A stretch of DNA of 64,000 bases from an uncultured Thermogutta sp. (lineage in GTDB: Bacteria > Planctomycetota > Planctomycetia > Pirellulales > Thermoguttaceae), in contig CAKZMM010000059.1 of the NCBI GenBank assembly GCA_937128505.1, forward strand, positions 27,031-91,030, read 5' to 3'. Made by a program: the position numbers and the translations under genes. Positions 1 through 10,016 of the stretch are shown here, one piece after another. The notes beneath the pieces were generated by a model, which saw nothing but the letters and a program-made list of their open reading frames with translations, had not been told where the DNA came from and searched no databases. The first letter of the stretch is position 1, and every line of letters begins with the position of its first letter.

Positions 1-1065
1 CGGGACTTGCCCGTGCTTGACCCAAAGGATCGCCAAGGAATTATGGAGAGTCCGAATTTCCAGACTTCCCTCCGCATCCGTATTTCCCAGGAACTCTGTC
101 GCCTTATTCCCCGGCCCCTGGGCATAGATGGAATAGCCTGCTAGCCGGCGATCCGGCTGCCGTTGGTCGCGCAGCAGAAGCCGGGTCGGCTTTTCCGTCG
201 GCTTTACGGCAATCACTAGTTGCTCGATACGGCCACGTCGCCGAGCACTCAACGGGGTACGGAGACCTGTGTGCAGCTTGGCGGCGACGGTAGCCCCGCG
301 GAGCTCCGATATCGCGAAGTAAGTAAACGGGATGGACTGAATCCGCCGTGGTTTTCCCGAGCGGTCATTGTACCGAAGAAAGATCCGGAAAATGCTTTCC
401 GGCGAGGCCCAGCGACAGCTCGGGTCTCGAGGTACAAGCGCGCCGGCGCGAAATCTTAGAATAGCTTCCTTCGTTTCTAAGTCTAAGGATTCGATCTGTG
501 CACTGGGCGAAAAAGCGGCCCAAATGGCCTCGAAAACAGCCTGTGCCAGAAAGCGAGGGGACTCAGCCCAACGTTCTGCAATGCTTCCCCAGCTTTGACT
601 GCGCACATCCAGTTCAATAGCCCGAGCGAGGACTCCCCGCGGTCGCGAGCTGCAAATCCCAAGCAAGATGACTTTGTCCGGGGCCTCCAGCGCCGACCAA
701 TGACTCGGCCAGATTTCCGTCGCCGGAGGCTGCCCATCCAAGACGGATTGCCGCAGCTTGCCTTCGGCAGTTTTGATTTCGTAGGACCATGCCCCCCCGA
801 TCAGTCGGTCAAGCTCCTCTGTGACCAGCCGATGCACCGCCTGCTCCGAAAGGCGGCTGAACCGATCCGTTTGTAAAGCCAATTGGACCTCCACCCGGTA
901 GGGCATGAACTCCCAAGGAACCTGCCCTGAGGCCACACCCGCAAGCGCGCATAGAAGACTGAGATAGATGCAGACGGCTTTGACCGGAGCTCCCGGGCAG
1001 ACCGCATCCGCGCCACCCGACGGCGAAGGCAGAAAGGCCAAATTACCGAGGCCGTACCCCGTCAT
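1..1065 (-). CDS. Secreted/envelope hypothetical protein, C-terminus cut by window edge
   Basis: Reading the minus strand from the ATG at 1065 gives 355 uninterrupted codons that run off the left edge, so only the N-terminal part is present. Residues about 29-48 form a hydrophobic stretch ending in A-S-G-Q, as expected of a signal peptide. The rest is a soluble mixed-composition region with no motif I recognise. It follows the substrate-binding-like gene on the same strand after about 525 bp of spacer, at the distal end of the envelope cluster. The function is unknown. The long open frame and the signal-like N-terminus make it very likely a real gene. Confidence 0.75.
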   Translation of the reverse strand, partial: MTGYGLGNLAFLPSPSGGADAVCPGAPVKAVCIYLSLLCALAGVASGQVPWEFMPYRVEVQLALQTDRFSRLSEQAVHRLVTEELDRLIGGAWSYEIKTAEGKLRQSVLDGQPPATEIWPSHWSALEAPDKVILLGICSSRPRGVLARAIELDVRSQSWGSIAERWAESPRFLAQAVFEAIWAAFSPSAQIESLDLETKEAILRFRAGALVPRDPSCRWASPESIFRIFLRYNDRSGKPRRIQSIPFTYFAISELRGATVAAKLHTGLRTPLSARRRGRIEQLVIAVKPTEKPTRLLLRDQRQPDRRLAGYSIYAQGPGNKATEFLGNTDAEGSLEIRTLHNSLAILWVKHGQVP

Positions 1066-1591
1066 TGGTTGATCACTTTCTCCGAGTTTACGCTCGAGTT
1101 TCTCCGCGTTTATGCTCGCATGATTTGATACTTGTACTCCGTTAATGGCACGCGTTCGATGCCGGCGGAGTCCCGTCTTTACACCCCCCTTCAATTCGCC
1201 GTTGTTTTGGCTTGATCGATTGGGCCGACCGGGAGTGCCCGCATTTGGGGCGGCGATGTCAAGTTCACTTGTCCAGATGCTATTCCCTGACGGCTAACCG
1301 GTTAAAATCCCATGGCATCGCCGAGAGAATACCCATTTGCAATGAATCGGCAATTCAGCCCCTTTCAATAGATGTGGCTACGAATAAACGATGCAAAACG
1401 CGAGGATAATTCTGGCACGAATTGAGACGACATTGCATTTACCATGAAAAACCGCGGGTATGGATAACTCCATGCCTCCATGGATAATTCCACCCCATAA
1501 GCCGCAACTACCAAAAGCTTGGAGTTCAGGAGGCCCGCATGAGTTTTTCTCTCTCCAAGTGCTCCGAAGCTGCCGGTTCAGTAATCGGTGC
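1066..1591. other. Non-coding spacer with two short tandem duplications
   Basis: No convincing gene is visible. It contains an imperfect 20-bp direct repeat (1077-1096 and 1099-1118, 18/20 identical) just upstream of the truncated gene, and a 13-bp repeat (1460-1472 and 1480-1492) with one mismatch. The short open frames here lack ribosome-binding sites and protein-like composition. Confidence 0.6.
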
Positions 1592-4105
1592 CTAAAACTC
1601 GAAAGCTAGGTCACGGGGGGTAAGCTGCCAATTCTCCACATGCTGATAAAGGGTAAGCGGTCTACTGGAAAACCCCTGCATACTTTGATGGCGAACCGAA
1701 AAATCAAGTATTTGAAACAGGGGGATGACGCTGGTTTCCAAGAAAGCAAGCCGATGGATCCGACGCAAGAGGCCGGCGGTCTCGGCCCAATCCTTGGCGG
1801 CCTGAAGCTGGTACAGGAGTTGCCTCAAATAAGGACTGGCGTAGCCGGCGATACCTGTTTCGCCCAAGAGTCGGTAAATATCCAGCGATGGCTCCCAGAT
1901 GGGAAATTCCACGTAAAGCAGATGAATTTCCTCGGGGATGCCACGGTCCACGATCGTCTCCAGCGGCTGCAGCCGGACCGTTAGTCCGACGCGTTTCAAT
2001 TGTAGCGCGATTGACTCGCACGAAGCCCGCGCTATGGGGTTAGGGGGATGAGCCAACACTAATTCGGGAAATCGCTCGGGCCGCTCCTCCTGCGGCAAAC
2101 CACTTGTCCATTCTGCGAAAGCTACTTGCAGCAAGGCGATTGCCAATCGTGGGTCGTACGGGCGAGGTTCAATCCCTTGATCGTAAGCATAGCTTAACGG
2201 GTCGTCGTGCGAGAGGCCGGGCAAAAAAGGACCGCTTATCACTTGACAACCGGGGATTCGTGTGCCGCCAAGTAACCGACTCAAAATGGCCTCGCGATCC
2301 AAAGCATACACCAAGCCCCGACGGAACGCGGGGCGCTCGACCAAGCGATGTTTCGTGTTTGGGATGACTAGATGGAGCATCGGCAAACCATAAGGCTCGA
2401 CGACAAGGTCCGTGACATTACGGATTTGCCCGAGGTGCCAAGGCGGAATACGGTCAATCAAATCCACCCGCCCTTGCCGGAGAGCTTGAATCGCCGAAGC
2501 CGGATCGTCGAAGTACTGCTCGACAATCTCTTTGGGTTGCGAGGAGGTATGTGCGAAATAATCGTTGTTAAATACAAAAGTAATACCCTCGTTTGTCAAT
2601 CCAGCTACCTTATAGGGTTGAAGCCCTAAGATGCCCGAGGAGTCTAAACCTAAAGAATAATCGTGAGACCTGTTTGCGCCGTTGCCCTGACCCAGGGACG
2701 GAGAGACCATGGACTCCGAGAGCTTCCAAGCGTTGTTTGCTGAAAGCCGTGCGCTACTTGCGGAAATTTGCGCGTTGGCATTGGCGGAAGGCTCAGGACT
2801 TGTGTGGGCAACAGACGCGGTTTCGAATTCGCTCACGACTGAGCCAGCCCTACTCGGATAAATGGGCATCGTAAGTAGGGCTTCGGGCCGAAGCGGGGGA
2901 CTGGAAAACCGGACCAGCACCGTGCCCAGGTCCGGACATTCGACCTGCGGTCGCAACCGGGCCCAAACCGGGCCAAATACGGCGCTTTCAGCATCCCCCA
3001 GCTTGATGAGTTGGCTTGCAATCTGAGCGGCGGATAACTCTCCGCCTTTCTCCGATTCCCGGATGCCGGGCCGCAATTTCAACGTCAATTGCCAGGATGG
3101 TTGGTCCCAGCGGGCCTCGACAAACGGCCCAACGTATCTTCCGCCTTCGGGACTGGGCCCCGCGAACTCGAACAAATTACGTCCCACCAGACGCGTCAAC
3201 CGCCGCGAAGGCCAATGGTGCATCGCCGTTGGCTTGAACTGATACAGCGGCTCGGTGACCGACACAACGACCCGGGGATACTGTCGTTGAAGCTCCCGAG
3301 CAAATTGCAGCGCTTCCTTGAGCTGGGGCCAGATCTCCAGCGCCTGTCGCACCAGGCGATGCCCGGCGCTGAAATCGCCGGCGGCAACCGACTGTTTGGC
3401 CTCCGCTAACCGGCTTTCCGCGATACGGACTAACTGATCTTGCCACTGCGGCAAAAGTTCGTGTTGAGGATACAGCCGGGTCAGTGTCCGAAGTGTGCGT
3501 CGGGCCGACCAGAAATCCGCTTGGGTCACATAACTCTTGAATCGCTCTTGAAGTGTCTCGCCCAATGCCTCCGGGAGCCCCGGAAAACTTCTATCTCGCT
3601 CGTGAAGACTCAGAAATACGGCGGTTGCCAAGTCGTACTTACCCTCGGCCTGATACTTACGCCCCTCTCGAAACAGGGTTGACAAAAAAACCTCCCGCAA
3701 ACCGGGAAGCTCCGCATCGTTTTCCTGGAGGTAGTTGAGGTAATCGTAGGCCTCGGCAAAGCGTTCATTTTCGGCCAGGCGTCGGCCCTCGGCTAAGATG
3801 AGGTCGTGGAACAACTCCACTTTCGCTACACTGGCCCAGGGAACCTCGTAGATTACATCCGGCTCATCCACCAGCCGGAATTGTAAGTTGCCCGTTTTGG
3901 GCAAGGGTTGCGGAACTCGACGACCCGGCAAATTCAGCGGCAAGACCTTCAAAACGGCATTATCGTGTTGGGGACTCAAGGTGATGAGATCGTAAGCCTC
4001 CTGCTCGTAAAGCGGCAAAGCGGGCTGCTGCCCAAGAGAGCCGCCGGCACAAGCCCCCCAAAAAACGAGGCACAAAATGATCCATCCGCTTGATGGCAAT
4101 TTCAT
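1592..4105 (-). CDS. Substrate-binding protein family 5-like (peptide/nickel SBP) with helical N-terminal region
   Basis: An 837-aa protein. The start at 4105 is preferred because it places a hydrophobic signal segment (residues about 7-25) at the N-terminus; the longer frame to 4201 would translate a duplicated promoter-like repeat. A helical region with TPR-like periodicity (about 110-275) is followed by an SBP_bac_5-like domain (about 280-830). This includes the segments RRGLVYALDREAIL and DDPASAIQALRQGRVDLID, typical of oligopeptide-binding proteins. A Ser/Ala/Asn-rich low-complexity insert lies near residues 425-475. No ABC permease or ATPase gene is adjacent, so uptake by a dedicated transporter is not supported here. 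Its place downstream of the ExbB/ExbD and propeller genes suggests an envelope sensing or binding role, which is inference. Confidence 0.75.
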   Translation of the reverse strand: MKLPSSGWIILCLVFWGACAGGSLGQQPALPLYEQEAYDLITLSPQHDNAVLKVLPLNLPGRRVPQPLPKTGNLQFRLVDEPDVIYEVPWASVAKVELFHDLILAEGRRLAENERFAEAYDYLNYLQENDAELPGLREVFLSTLFREGRKYQAEGKYDLATAVFLSLHERDRSFPGLPEALGETLQERFKSYVTQADFWSARRTLRTLTRLYPQHELLPQWQDQLVRIAESRLAEAKQSVAAGDFSAGHRLVRQALEIWPQLKEALQFARELQRQYPRVVVSVTEPLYQFKPTAMHHWPSRRLTRLVGRNLFEFAGPSPEGGRYVGPFVEARWDQPSWQLTLKLRPGIRESEKGGELSAAQIASQLIKLGDAESAVFGPVWARLRPQVECPDLGTVLVRFSSPPLRPEALLTMPIYPSRAGSVVSEFETASVAHTSPEPSANANAQISASSARLSANNAWKLSESMVSPSLGQGNGANRSHDYSLGLDSSGILGLQPYKVAGLTNEGITFVFNNDYFAHTSSQPKEIVEQYFDDPASAIQALRQGRVDLIDRIPPWHLGQIRNVTDLVVEPYGLPMLHLVIPNTKHRLVERPAFRRGLVYALDREAILSRLLGGTRIPGCQVISGPFLPGLSHDDPLSYAYDQGIEPRPYDPRLAIALLQVAFAEWTSGLPQEERPERFPELVLAHPPNPIARASCESIALQLKRVGLTVRLQPLETIVDRGIPEEIHLLYVEFPIWEPSLDIYRLLGETGIAGYASPYLRQLLYQLQAAKDWAETAGLLRRIHRLAFLETSVIPLFQILDFSVRHQSMQGFSSRPLTLYQHVENWQLTPRDLAFEF

Positions 4106-4429
4106 ACTTATCGGATCAGAAGTACATTTAACCTTGATCTGGCAATGGGAATCAACACTGATATCACATCGGGAATCAACACTGATATCACATATACGCA
4201 ATCGACATGGATAACCTTAATCGGCACGATTGCTACAAATCACAAAGGAATATCACGATTAACATGGCACACCGCACTTTACACCGTAATGACACCGCGT
4301 CGAATGGTTTCTGAAATCCTAACCCACACGATTATCAAAGGCCTCGCTTGTGCGGTGGAAAATGGGTTAACCCGCGTGCCATCCGCGACTTCTGATCCAG
4401 ACTGGAACGCGATCTTTTTTCGACCATCT
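4106..4429. other. Intergenic region containing a perfect 23-bp tandem repeat
   Basis: This 324-bp spacer separates the propeller gene from the SBP-like gene and should hold the promoter or leader of the latter. The only clear structure is the duplication at 4147-4193. No gene is supported. Confidence 0.55.
4147..4193. repeat. Tandem 23-bp direct repeat upstream of SBP-like gene
   Basis: Two identical 23-bp copies (4147-4169 and 4171-4193) lie in period 24 and contain ATCAACACTGATATCAC. They sit 40-90 bp upstream of the chosen start of the SBP-like gene and could be paired regulator sites or a recent slippage duplication. The longer upstream ORF would translate them as the repeated peptide DISVDS. 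Confidence 0.9.
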
Positions 4430-7400
4430 TCAGGGGATACGGACGCGGTACAGCGTGCCATCAGCCCCCCCTACAAGCAAATCCTCACCGAGCAGAATAG
4501 GGCCGCCGGCTAAGGGGACGGCTAAGTCCAGCTCCGCGAGCGTGCGGCCGGTGGCCAAATCCACCCGCAGTAGGTAACCATCTTTCGCGGCCACAATGAC
4601 CGAGCTATCGCGGAGCATGGGGCTGCCGGTCGGTACCCCCCGGGGAAGCGGTTGCCTCCAACTCAGCTTTCCCGATTGATCGAGGCCAAACCAAGACTCC
4701 CGGGTTGCCCCCAATGCCAAGCTACCGACGGCGTAAGGGCCCCAAATCACCCTATCCCCTAAGGTTTCAGTAGCCAACTGAGCGAGCTCAGGTAGTCGGA
4801 AGCAGATAGCCGTCCCTTCCTCGTCGATCGCCCAAAGGACGGAGCCCAGCACCGTTAATCGGCCGGAAAGCGGCTTTTCCCACTGAGTTTGTCCTAATGA
4901 CTTTAGATGCGGTGTTGGCTCATCGGCCAATCCTAACCGAAAGATTCGCCCTCGATTTTCCGCGATGAGGATTTCGTTTTCTGAGATCACCATGGGCTGA
5001 GACCACCGCAAAGATTCGCCCGCTATCATAGGAGCTTGAAACGGCTCGGCCAAATTTTGTCCCGTACGAAGATCAAGCCAGTGAACTTGGCCCACTCGCG
5101 TTCCTACGAGCAATTGCGACCGAAATACACCGGGTATACCCGAGAGGGGATCGGGTAGAAGAATCCAGCGGAAACGGGGGGTCCGTTCTTCGGGATCGTA
5201 AAAGGAAATTCGGCCGGCCCCTTCCGGAAGGACCAGGAGCACTTGACCGGCCGGAAACCCAATTGCCGATTGCAAAGGCGCATCCAATTCGGCGGGTTTC
5301 AACGCGATGTAGGCATCGTGAATGATTCGGCTCCCGTTCAATTCCGAAGGACCCAGCAGGTACACGGCACCCGCCGCCGATACCACCACTAGTCGATCTT
5401 TTTGGGGGCTCCAAATCGGCTCTGCCGCCAGTGGGGTACCGAGCCGTGTTTCCCACATGAGTTGGGCATCTGTGGTTCGGAAAGCCGATGCCAACCCGCC
5501 CGGCAGTCCCATGGCAGCTCGGACATGGACTACTAGATCCCCTGTCACCGCCAAGGGTTGAAGCGAGATACTTCGTTCGTTCTTGGTGGCTTTGGGTTGG
5601 AGGGTTCGCTGGAACGGTGAGACGTCGTAACTCCTTAATTGGCGGTCAGCGACCCAGATTTGGCCCGATTGCAATAGGGCAAAACGGGCGGCGAGGGTCC
5701 GGCTCCTTGCGGTCAGAATGGTGGCTTCACCCTCGGCCGGTCCTAATTCGCCTTGGGCCAGCTCCTTCAAAGGTTTATCGGGATCTAGGGTAGAAACTTC
5801 GTAAATAAATGCCGATCCCTTTTCCGTCACGAATAAGATGCGGTTACCGGAAATACTTGGCGGGATGGGGATTCTGCTGGCAAAACGCAGTTCCTGAACC
5901 AGACTCAAGGGCTTTTCTTCTGTGTCAGCCAGCCGGAACGCGTAAAGACTCGCCTGGTCAATCGCGCCGTTGACCAAAACTAGCAAATGCCCCTGCACAA
6001 AAAGCGGCGCGATATCCAAGGCCCCCGGTTCGTGCCCCAGATAAACGGTCTGCACACATTCCAGATCGGAAATTCGGAACACCAGCAATCCTGAATGCTC
6101 CAGCGGCTGAAATAACCACCGGCTTTGAGGATCTGCCGCAGGACCGACGCGCAGCGGTTGCAACCCTTGAAGGCCGCGAAGGACCTTTCCGGAATCAGCG
6201 TCCACTTCCAAGAGCCGCCCCGAAGTCAAAGCCACCCAGATTCGCCGGCCAGCAATGACCGGGTCGGCTTCCGGTGTTTCGCCTAGCTTGAGCCGCCATT
6301 GCAGTGTTCCGGTGGCTCCCTCCAAGCGGATCAGCTCGTCGTGGAGCGTGTCAACCAGAAGGAAGTCGCTCTGCGCTCCGGATCCGAGCATCATCGGGGC
6401 AAAGGGATTGTTTCTGCCGGCCCAATGCTCGCCGACCATGCGCCGCCATAGGACGCGGCCGGTTGCGGCATCCAATCCGTACAAGACACCCTCGACAATG
6501 GCACAAATGAAAGAACCTTGAAGATTTTCTGCGGCCGTTGTCTCCCAACGACAGGCAAGCGTGCAACTGGCTAAAGCCGGTTGTGGCCAATCCGTGGTAT
6601 CCACCGCGAAGTTGGCCTCAAGCGGTTTGATGCGTCGCCGTTCCACATCCAAGATCGAGGCTGCGGCCTGCTGGAGCTTCTCGCTCCCGATGAGGTCCGG
6701 GTAAGCCTTGATGAAATCGCGGCGAACATCGTAGGCGGCTGCCGGATCGTTTCGGGCTAAAGCCTCTTCGATCGCTTTCAGGGTCTTTTCCAGCTCCGCG
6801 TTGCTCGCGATTCGCCGAGTCGTGAGGGTCAGAATCGCCTGAATGTCATTGAGCATGGTAACCGGACGATCCGCCGGCATTATGTACCGGTTGACCAGCG
6901 CTAAAGCCTCCTCGGCCCGCTGAACGAGCGAGGAATCCAGTCGCCGCTGAGCTTCCACGGCAAGATTCTGAGCGATCTTCGGGAGTAAAGCGATGAGCTC
7001 GTTGCGGGCCTCGTCGCGGAAGACAGGTTCGCTTGCGATTTCCTCCAACACCTCTGTGGCTGTTTGCAAAGCCCCCGCCGGATCACTCGTGCCTTCGGTG
7101 GCTTGACGGAGGCGCGCCAGTCCCCTACGCACCCGGGCCAAACTGGCTGAGGGATGGTTAGGAAATCGCTCTACGAAATCCGTATATTTTGCCACGGCTT
7201 GGGTGTAAGAACCCGAGCGATAATCCTCGTCCGCCAAAGCTAAAAGGCCTTCCGCCCCCTGCCGGCGAACTGCCCATAACAACACCACCAGGAGGATGAC
7301 CAGCAGAAGTAAACCACCGCCCCCTAAGAGAATTAAATTGGATTCCCATACACTTTTGCGCCGACGCTGTCCCAGGGCGGGGGTCAAAACTTCCGTGGGT

Positions 7401-7885
7401 TGGACGGGCTCCACTAGAACCTCGGCCAAGAGATCACCCATGATCGGACCGGCGGCGGCTGGCGGCTTGGCGGGCCCTTTTGCCGAAGGCGCCGCGGTGG
7501 GCGGAGCGGCTGGCCCGCGGGGTCTTTCGCCCGGTACACTGGGGACTTTCGCGCCAACCGCTGGTGAAGTAGGAGATACCGGTTTGGGGGGTTGTTTACC
7601 CGGTTTGGAAGGAGCCGGCGGCGGGACGGATGTCTCCTCCTCAAGGGGAAGAAGACTCAGTTCCTCGTCCAGAGAAAGCTCCTGGGGTTCCGGGGTCAAC
7701 TCCGCCAGCAATCGCTCCGCCATCCGCGGAGCCAAGTAACCTGCCTGGATCAGTTGATCGGCCAACCACTGCGGCGTAACCGGGCCTTTTGCCCGTCGCG
7801 CTTGCTCCTCCAACTGCGACAGGACATCTTCCGGAACCAGCCCACGCTGACGTAAGAGGTCGGTGAAACGCTTCGGTGAGCTCAT
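4430..7885 (-). CDS. Membrane-anchored PQQ-type beta-propeller protein with cytoplasmic N-terminal domain
   Basis: A 1151-aa protein. Residues 1-65 form a charged, soluble, helical N-terminal domain (ATG at 7885). A Pro/Ala-rich linker spans about 85-170, and one strong transmembrane helix (about 183-206, rich in G, L and V) is followed by WAVRRQ. A TPR-like helical stretch covers about 208-400, with SGSYTQAVAKYTDFVERFP as a clear TPR. From about 430 to the end there are repeated blade motifs of PQQ/BamB type, such as LYGLDAATGRVLWRRMV and LEGATGTLQWRLKLGE. The layout predicts a cytoplasmic N-terminus and a large external or periplasmic propeller. It is co-directional with the ExbD genes upstream and the SBP-like gene downstream. 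A BamB-like scaffold or dehydrogenase-like role is possible, but no catalytic residues are evident. Confidence 0.85.
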   Translation of the reverse strand: MSSPKRFTDLLRQRGLVPEDVLSQLEEQARRAKGPVTPQWLADQLIQAGYLAPRMAERLLAELTPEPQELSLDEELSLLPLEEETSVPPPAPSKPGKQPPKPVSPTSPAVGAKVPSVPGERPRGPAAPPTAAPSAKGPAKPPAAAGPIMGDLLAEVLVEPVQPTEVLTPALGQRRRKSVWESNLILLGGGGLLLLVILLVVLLWAVRRQGAEGLLALADEDYRSGSYTQAVAKYTDFVERFPNHPSASLARVRRGLARLRQATEGTSDPAGALQTATEVLEEIASEPVFRDEARNELIALLPKIAQNLAVEAQRRLDSSLVQRAEEALALVNRYIMPADRPVTMLNDIQAILTLTTRRIASNAELEKTLKAIEEALARNDPAAAYDVRRDFIKAYPDLIGSEKLQQAAASILDVERRRIKPLEANFAVDTTDWPQPALASCTLACRWETTAAENLQGSFICAIVEGVLYGLDAATGRVLWRRMVGEHWAGRNNPFAPMMLGSGAQSDFLLVDTLHDELIRLEGATGTLQWRLKLGETPEADPVIAGRRIWVALTSGRLLEVDADSGKVLRGLQGLQPLRVGPAADPQSRWLFQPLEHSGLLVFRISDLECVQTVYLGHEPGALDIAPLFVQGHLLVLVNGAIDQASLYAFRLADTEEKPLSLVQELRFASRIPIPPSISGNRILFVTEKGSAFIYEVSTLDPDKPLKELAQGELGPAEGEATILTARSRTLAARFALLQSGQIWVADRQLRSYDVSPFQRTLQPKATKNERSISLQPLAVTGDLVVHVRAAMGLPGGLASAFRTTDAQLMWETRLGTPLAAEPIWSPQKDRLVVVSAAGAVYLLGPSELNGSRIIHDAYIALKPAELDAPLQSAIGFPAGQVLLVLPEGAGRISFYDPEERTPRFRWILLPDPLSGIPGVFRSQLLVGTRVGQVHWLDLRTGQNLAEPFQAPMIAGESLRWSQPMVISENEILIAENRGRIFRLGLADEPTPHLKSLGQTQWEKPLSGRLTVLGSVLWAIDEEGTAICFRLPELAQLATETLGDRVIWGPYAVGSLALGATRESWFGLDQSGKLSWRQPLPRGVPTGSPMLRDSSVIVAAKDGYLLRVDLATGRTLAELDLAVPLAGGPILLGEDLLVGGADGTLYRVRIP

Positions 7886-8375
7886 CGGTGTCTTTAAAAC
7901 ACTCCTTCGGCCGTAGCCAACTAGCCGCTTTCTCCTGGGTTCTTAGCCCTCGTTTTCGGAAGCCGTTATTCGTTGCCCCTCGGTTCTTTTTTGGTCCTTA
8001 AACGCTGTATCTTATCGGGGCTTTGCTTTTTGGGCGGTTATTCTACAGGGCGTAGTTCGAGCATTACAAACTCTCGATTTCTCGACCGAAAACCCGTTCT
8101 CCGTGCCGGGGCTACCGGCCGTCGACACGCCTAAATCAAAATGGTGGTGATAAACCCTTCCGCTTACGGAGGTTTACACAGCAGTTCTTGCCGGATGAAA
8201 GTTTCGGTCTCTCATTTCCAAACTTCAACACGGCTTACCACTTGCAGCATCTGATAAACTTCCCATCGAGGCACTCCCGCCTGTAAATCTTAGCCACGGC
8301 CTTTAGCCGACGGAGACTCCTTTGAAGTTGCCTCAAATCCCATGCAAAAAGGTCGTCTCCTTAACGCAATCAACC
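7886..8375. other. Non-coding spacer
   Basis: A 490-bp spacer between two minus-strand genes. A weak imperfect hairpin (about 8153-8175, AAACC/GGTTT outer arms with an inner CCG/CGG) is the only structure seen. No gene is supported. Confidence 0.45.
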
Positions 8376-9131
8376 CTACAGATCTTCTTCGCTGATGCAT
8401 GCCAAGCGGATATTTTCCATGCCCACGGCGTTGCCGGCATCCAGAGCCATCACCACCTTCTCATGAAGAGCATCCGGATCGGCGATCACAAGCAAGCTGC
8501 TGGGGCCGCGTCCCCCGGAGCCGGGTGGTCCCTGCCGCGCCTCCCGCAGCTTAGAGAGAAGCTCCTGTTGGCTTGGGGCTTCCATCTCGTTGACCCAAAC
8601 CGTGTTGTCTCGGGCAATGCGAACGATCACATAATCGTCGTCGGATTCGATCTCTTCCAGAGTACGCGACTCCGCAACCTCTTCCTGTACGTCCGGCTGC
8701 GGCAACTCGAGGGATTTTTGCAAGCTGTAGGATGCCGTCACCATGAAAAAGATCAGCAGCAGAAACGTCACATCGACCATCGGCGTCATGTCCATCGCCG
8801 CTTCCAGGGAAAGACAGCGGCGGAAAACAATCGGCTGAGCATCTTGCCCAGTTGTCGGTTCGTCTTCCGCGGAGCCTCTCGGTTTTGATTTGGGAGCGGT
8901 TGCCGGGGCTGACGGTTTGGTTTCCGAGGTTTGCACAGGCGGCGGTGCTTTACCGGGAGGAACACTCGTTGGTGCGCCAGAGGATTCCTCGGATTTGGGC
9001 GGGACTTGCGATTTAGAAGGAACCGTGGCCACTTCTCCGCAATCCGGGCAAGAAAAGCGGCGGCCTGCATACTCCACTCGTGCCGAAAGCCTCCGATTGC
9101 ACGCCGGACAGCGGAACTTAATCACGCTCAT
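8376..9131 (-). CDS. ExbD/TolR-family protein with N-terminal zinc-ribbon domain
   Basis: A 251-aa protein. I chose the ATG at 9131; a GTG three codons upstream (9140) is an alternative. Residues 8-31 hold a CxxC...CxxC zinc ribbon (Cys8, 11, 28, 31), as in small FmdB/zinc-ribbon domains. A Pro/Ser/Lys-rich linker (about 40-100) follows, then the ExbD core: a single transmembrane helix (about 116-136) with the family's conserved membrane aspartate (Asp120, in MTPMVDVTFLLL) and a C-terminal periplasmic domain. ExbD/TolR proteins pair with ExbB/TolQ to couple proton flow to work across the envelope. The cytosolic zinc ribbon is an unusual N-terminal extension and may bind a partner or nucleic acid. 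A second plain ExbD gene lies 330 bp upstream. Confidence 0.9.
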   Translation of the reverse strand: MSVIKFRCPACNRRLSARVEYAGRRFSCPDCGEVATVPSKSQVPPKSEESSGAPTSVPPGKAPPPVQTSETKPSAPATAPKSKPRGSAEDEPTTGQDAQPIVFRRCLSLEAAMDMTPMVDVTFLLLIFFMVTASYSLQKSLELPQPDVQEEVAESRTLEEIESDDDYVIVRIARDNTVWVNEMEAPSQQELLSKLREARQGPPGSGGRGPSSLLVIADPDALHEKVVMALDAGNAVGMENIRLACISEEDL

Positions 9132-9461
9132 CTCTCGCACACCTGTGCCAAGAATCTTTACAGGGCGATTCCGTAACCGGTAGTTACGTTAAATTTTCCT
9201 GAGCGACTATCGCAGATTTCCTTCTTCCTAACCAAATGTCGTGGCGGTCTTTCTCAAACCAGCAGCATTCCTCGCAACCACCGGTTTAACCAATCCTTTG
9301 CACCCGCTAAATACTCTTGTTTAACAGAAGCAGCTAACTTTCAGTTACCCGCGGACAGTTGCCCGCGAGAAGATGTTCCTAAAACCTACGATTTAATTCG
9401 GGGCTCATCGCACCAATCGAGTCAGCGCATCCCGCGGCGTGCAGCCTCGCCGCAAGAGGAT
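9132..9461. other. Non-coding spacer between the two ExbD genes
   Basis: A 330-bp AT-richer spacer. No gene, hairpin or repeat stands out. Confidence 0.4.
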
Positions 9462-9953
9462 TTAGCGAATTTCCATCACGGCAACGTAAAGCCGCGTTCC
9501 CTCAACCTCCGATGCCGCAGCGGCGATGCGGACGATTTCGCCCTCTTTAACGGTTTTTTCCGCTTTGATAAGCACGATGGATTTTCCCCGCGATAAACCG
9601 TCTTTGACTGCCCGGCGAATCTCCTCTTCTTGAGCTTCCGGATTAGCCGGTAGCGGCTCCCCTTTTTTCCCGTCTGCCAGATAAATCGCCGGCGTCTTAG
9701 AGCCGGGCTGATCGGCCACGGTAATGACCACTGCATTGTGGGGTCCCACCGCCGTGCCATAACGAGCCGGAGGGAGCTCAACCGCGGCCTCCAAAGCCGC
9801 CGTACTACAGACCAAAAAGAATATCAAAAGCAGGAAAGTCATGTCGATCATAGGCGTAATATCGATCTCGGTATCCAACTGCGACTCTCGTCGCCGTCGG
9901 GGGATCCACTGATCGTCCACCAGCTCTTCCCGGGAACCTGGAGTAATGCTCAT
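9462..9953 (-). CDS. exbD: Biopolymer transport protein ExbD/TolR
   Basis: A 163-aa protein, usual for ExbD. A short basic cytoplasmic N-terminus is followed by one transmembrane helix (about 33-53) carrying the conserved Asp37 in DITPMIDMTFLLLIFF. A periplasmic domain ends in the typical segment KSIVLIKAEKTVKEGEIVRIAAAASE. With ExbB/TolQ it forms a proton-driven motor in the inner membrane. It lies between the ExbB gene and the zinc-ribbon ExbD gene on the same strand. The start ATG at 9953 is preceded by a G-rich GGGAGC-type Shine-Dalgarno region. Confidence 0.93.
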   Translation of the reverse strand: MSITPGSREELVDDQWIPRRRRESQLDTEIDITPMIDMTFLLLIFFLVCSTAALEAAVELPPARYGTAVGPHNAVVITVADQPGSKTPAIYLADGKKGEPLPANPEAQEEEIRRAVKDGLSRGKSIVLIKAEKTVKEGEIVRIAAAASEVEGTRLYVAVMEIR

Positions 9954-10016
9954 CTGCCTGCCTGCTCCCGATAAACTGATCTGCCTTTTACCGGTTATAA
10001 AGGCTTGGAAAAGTGC

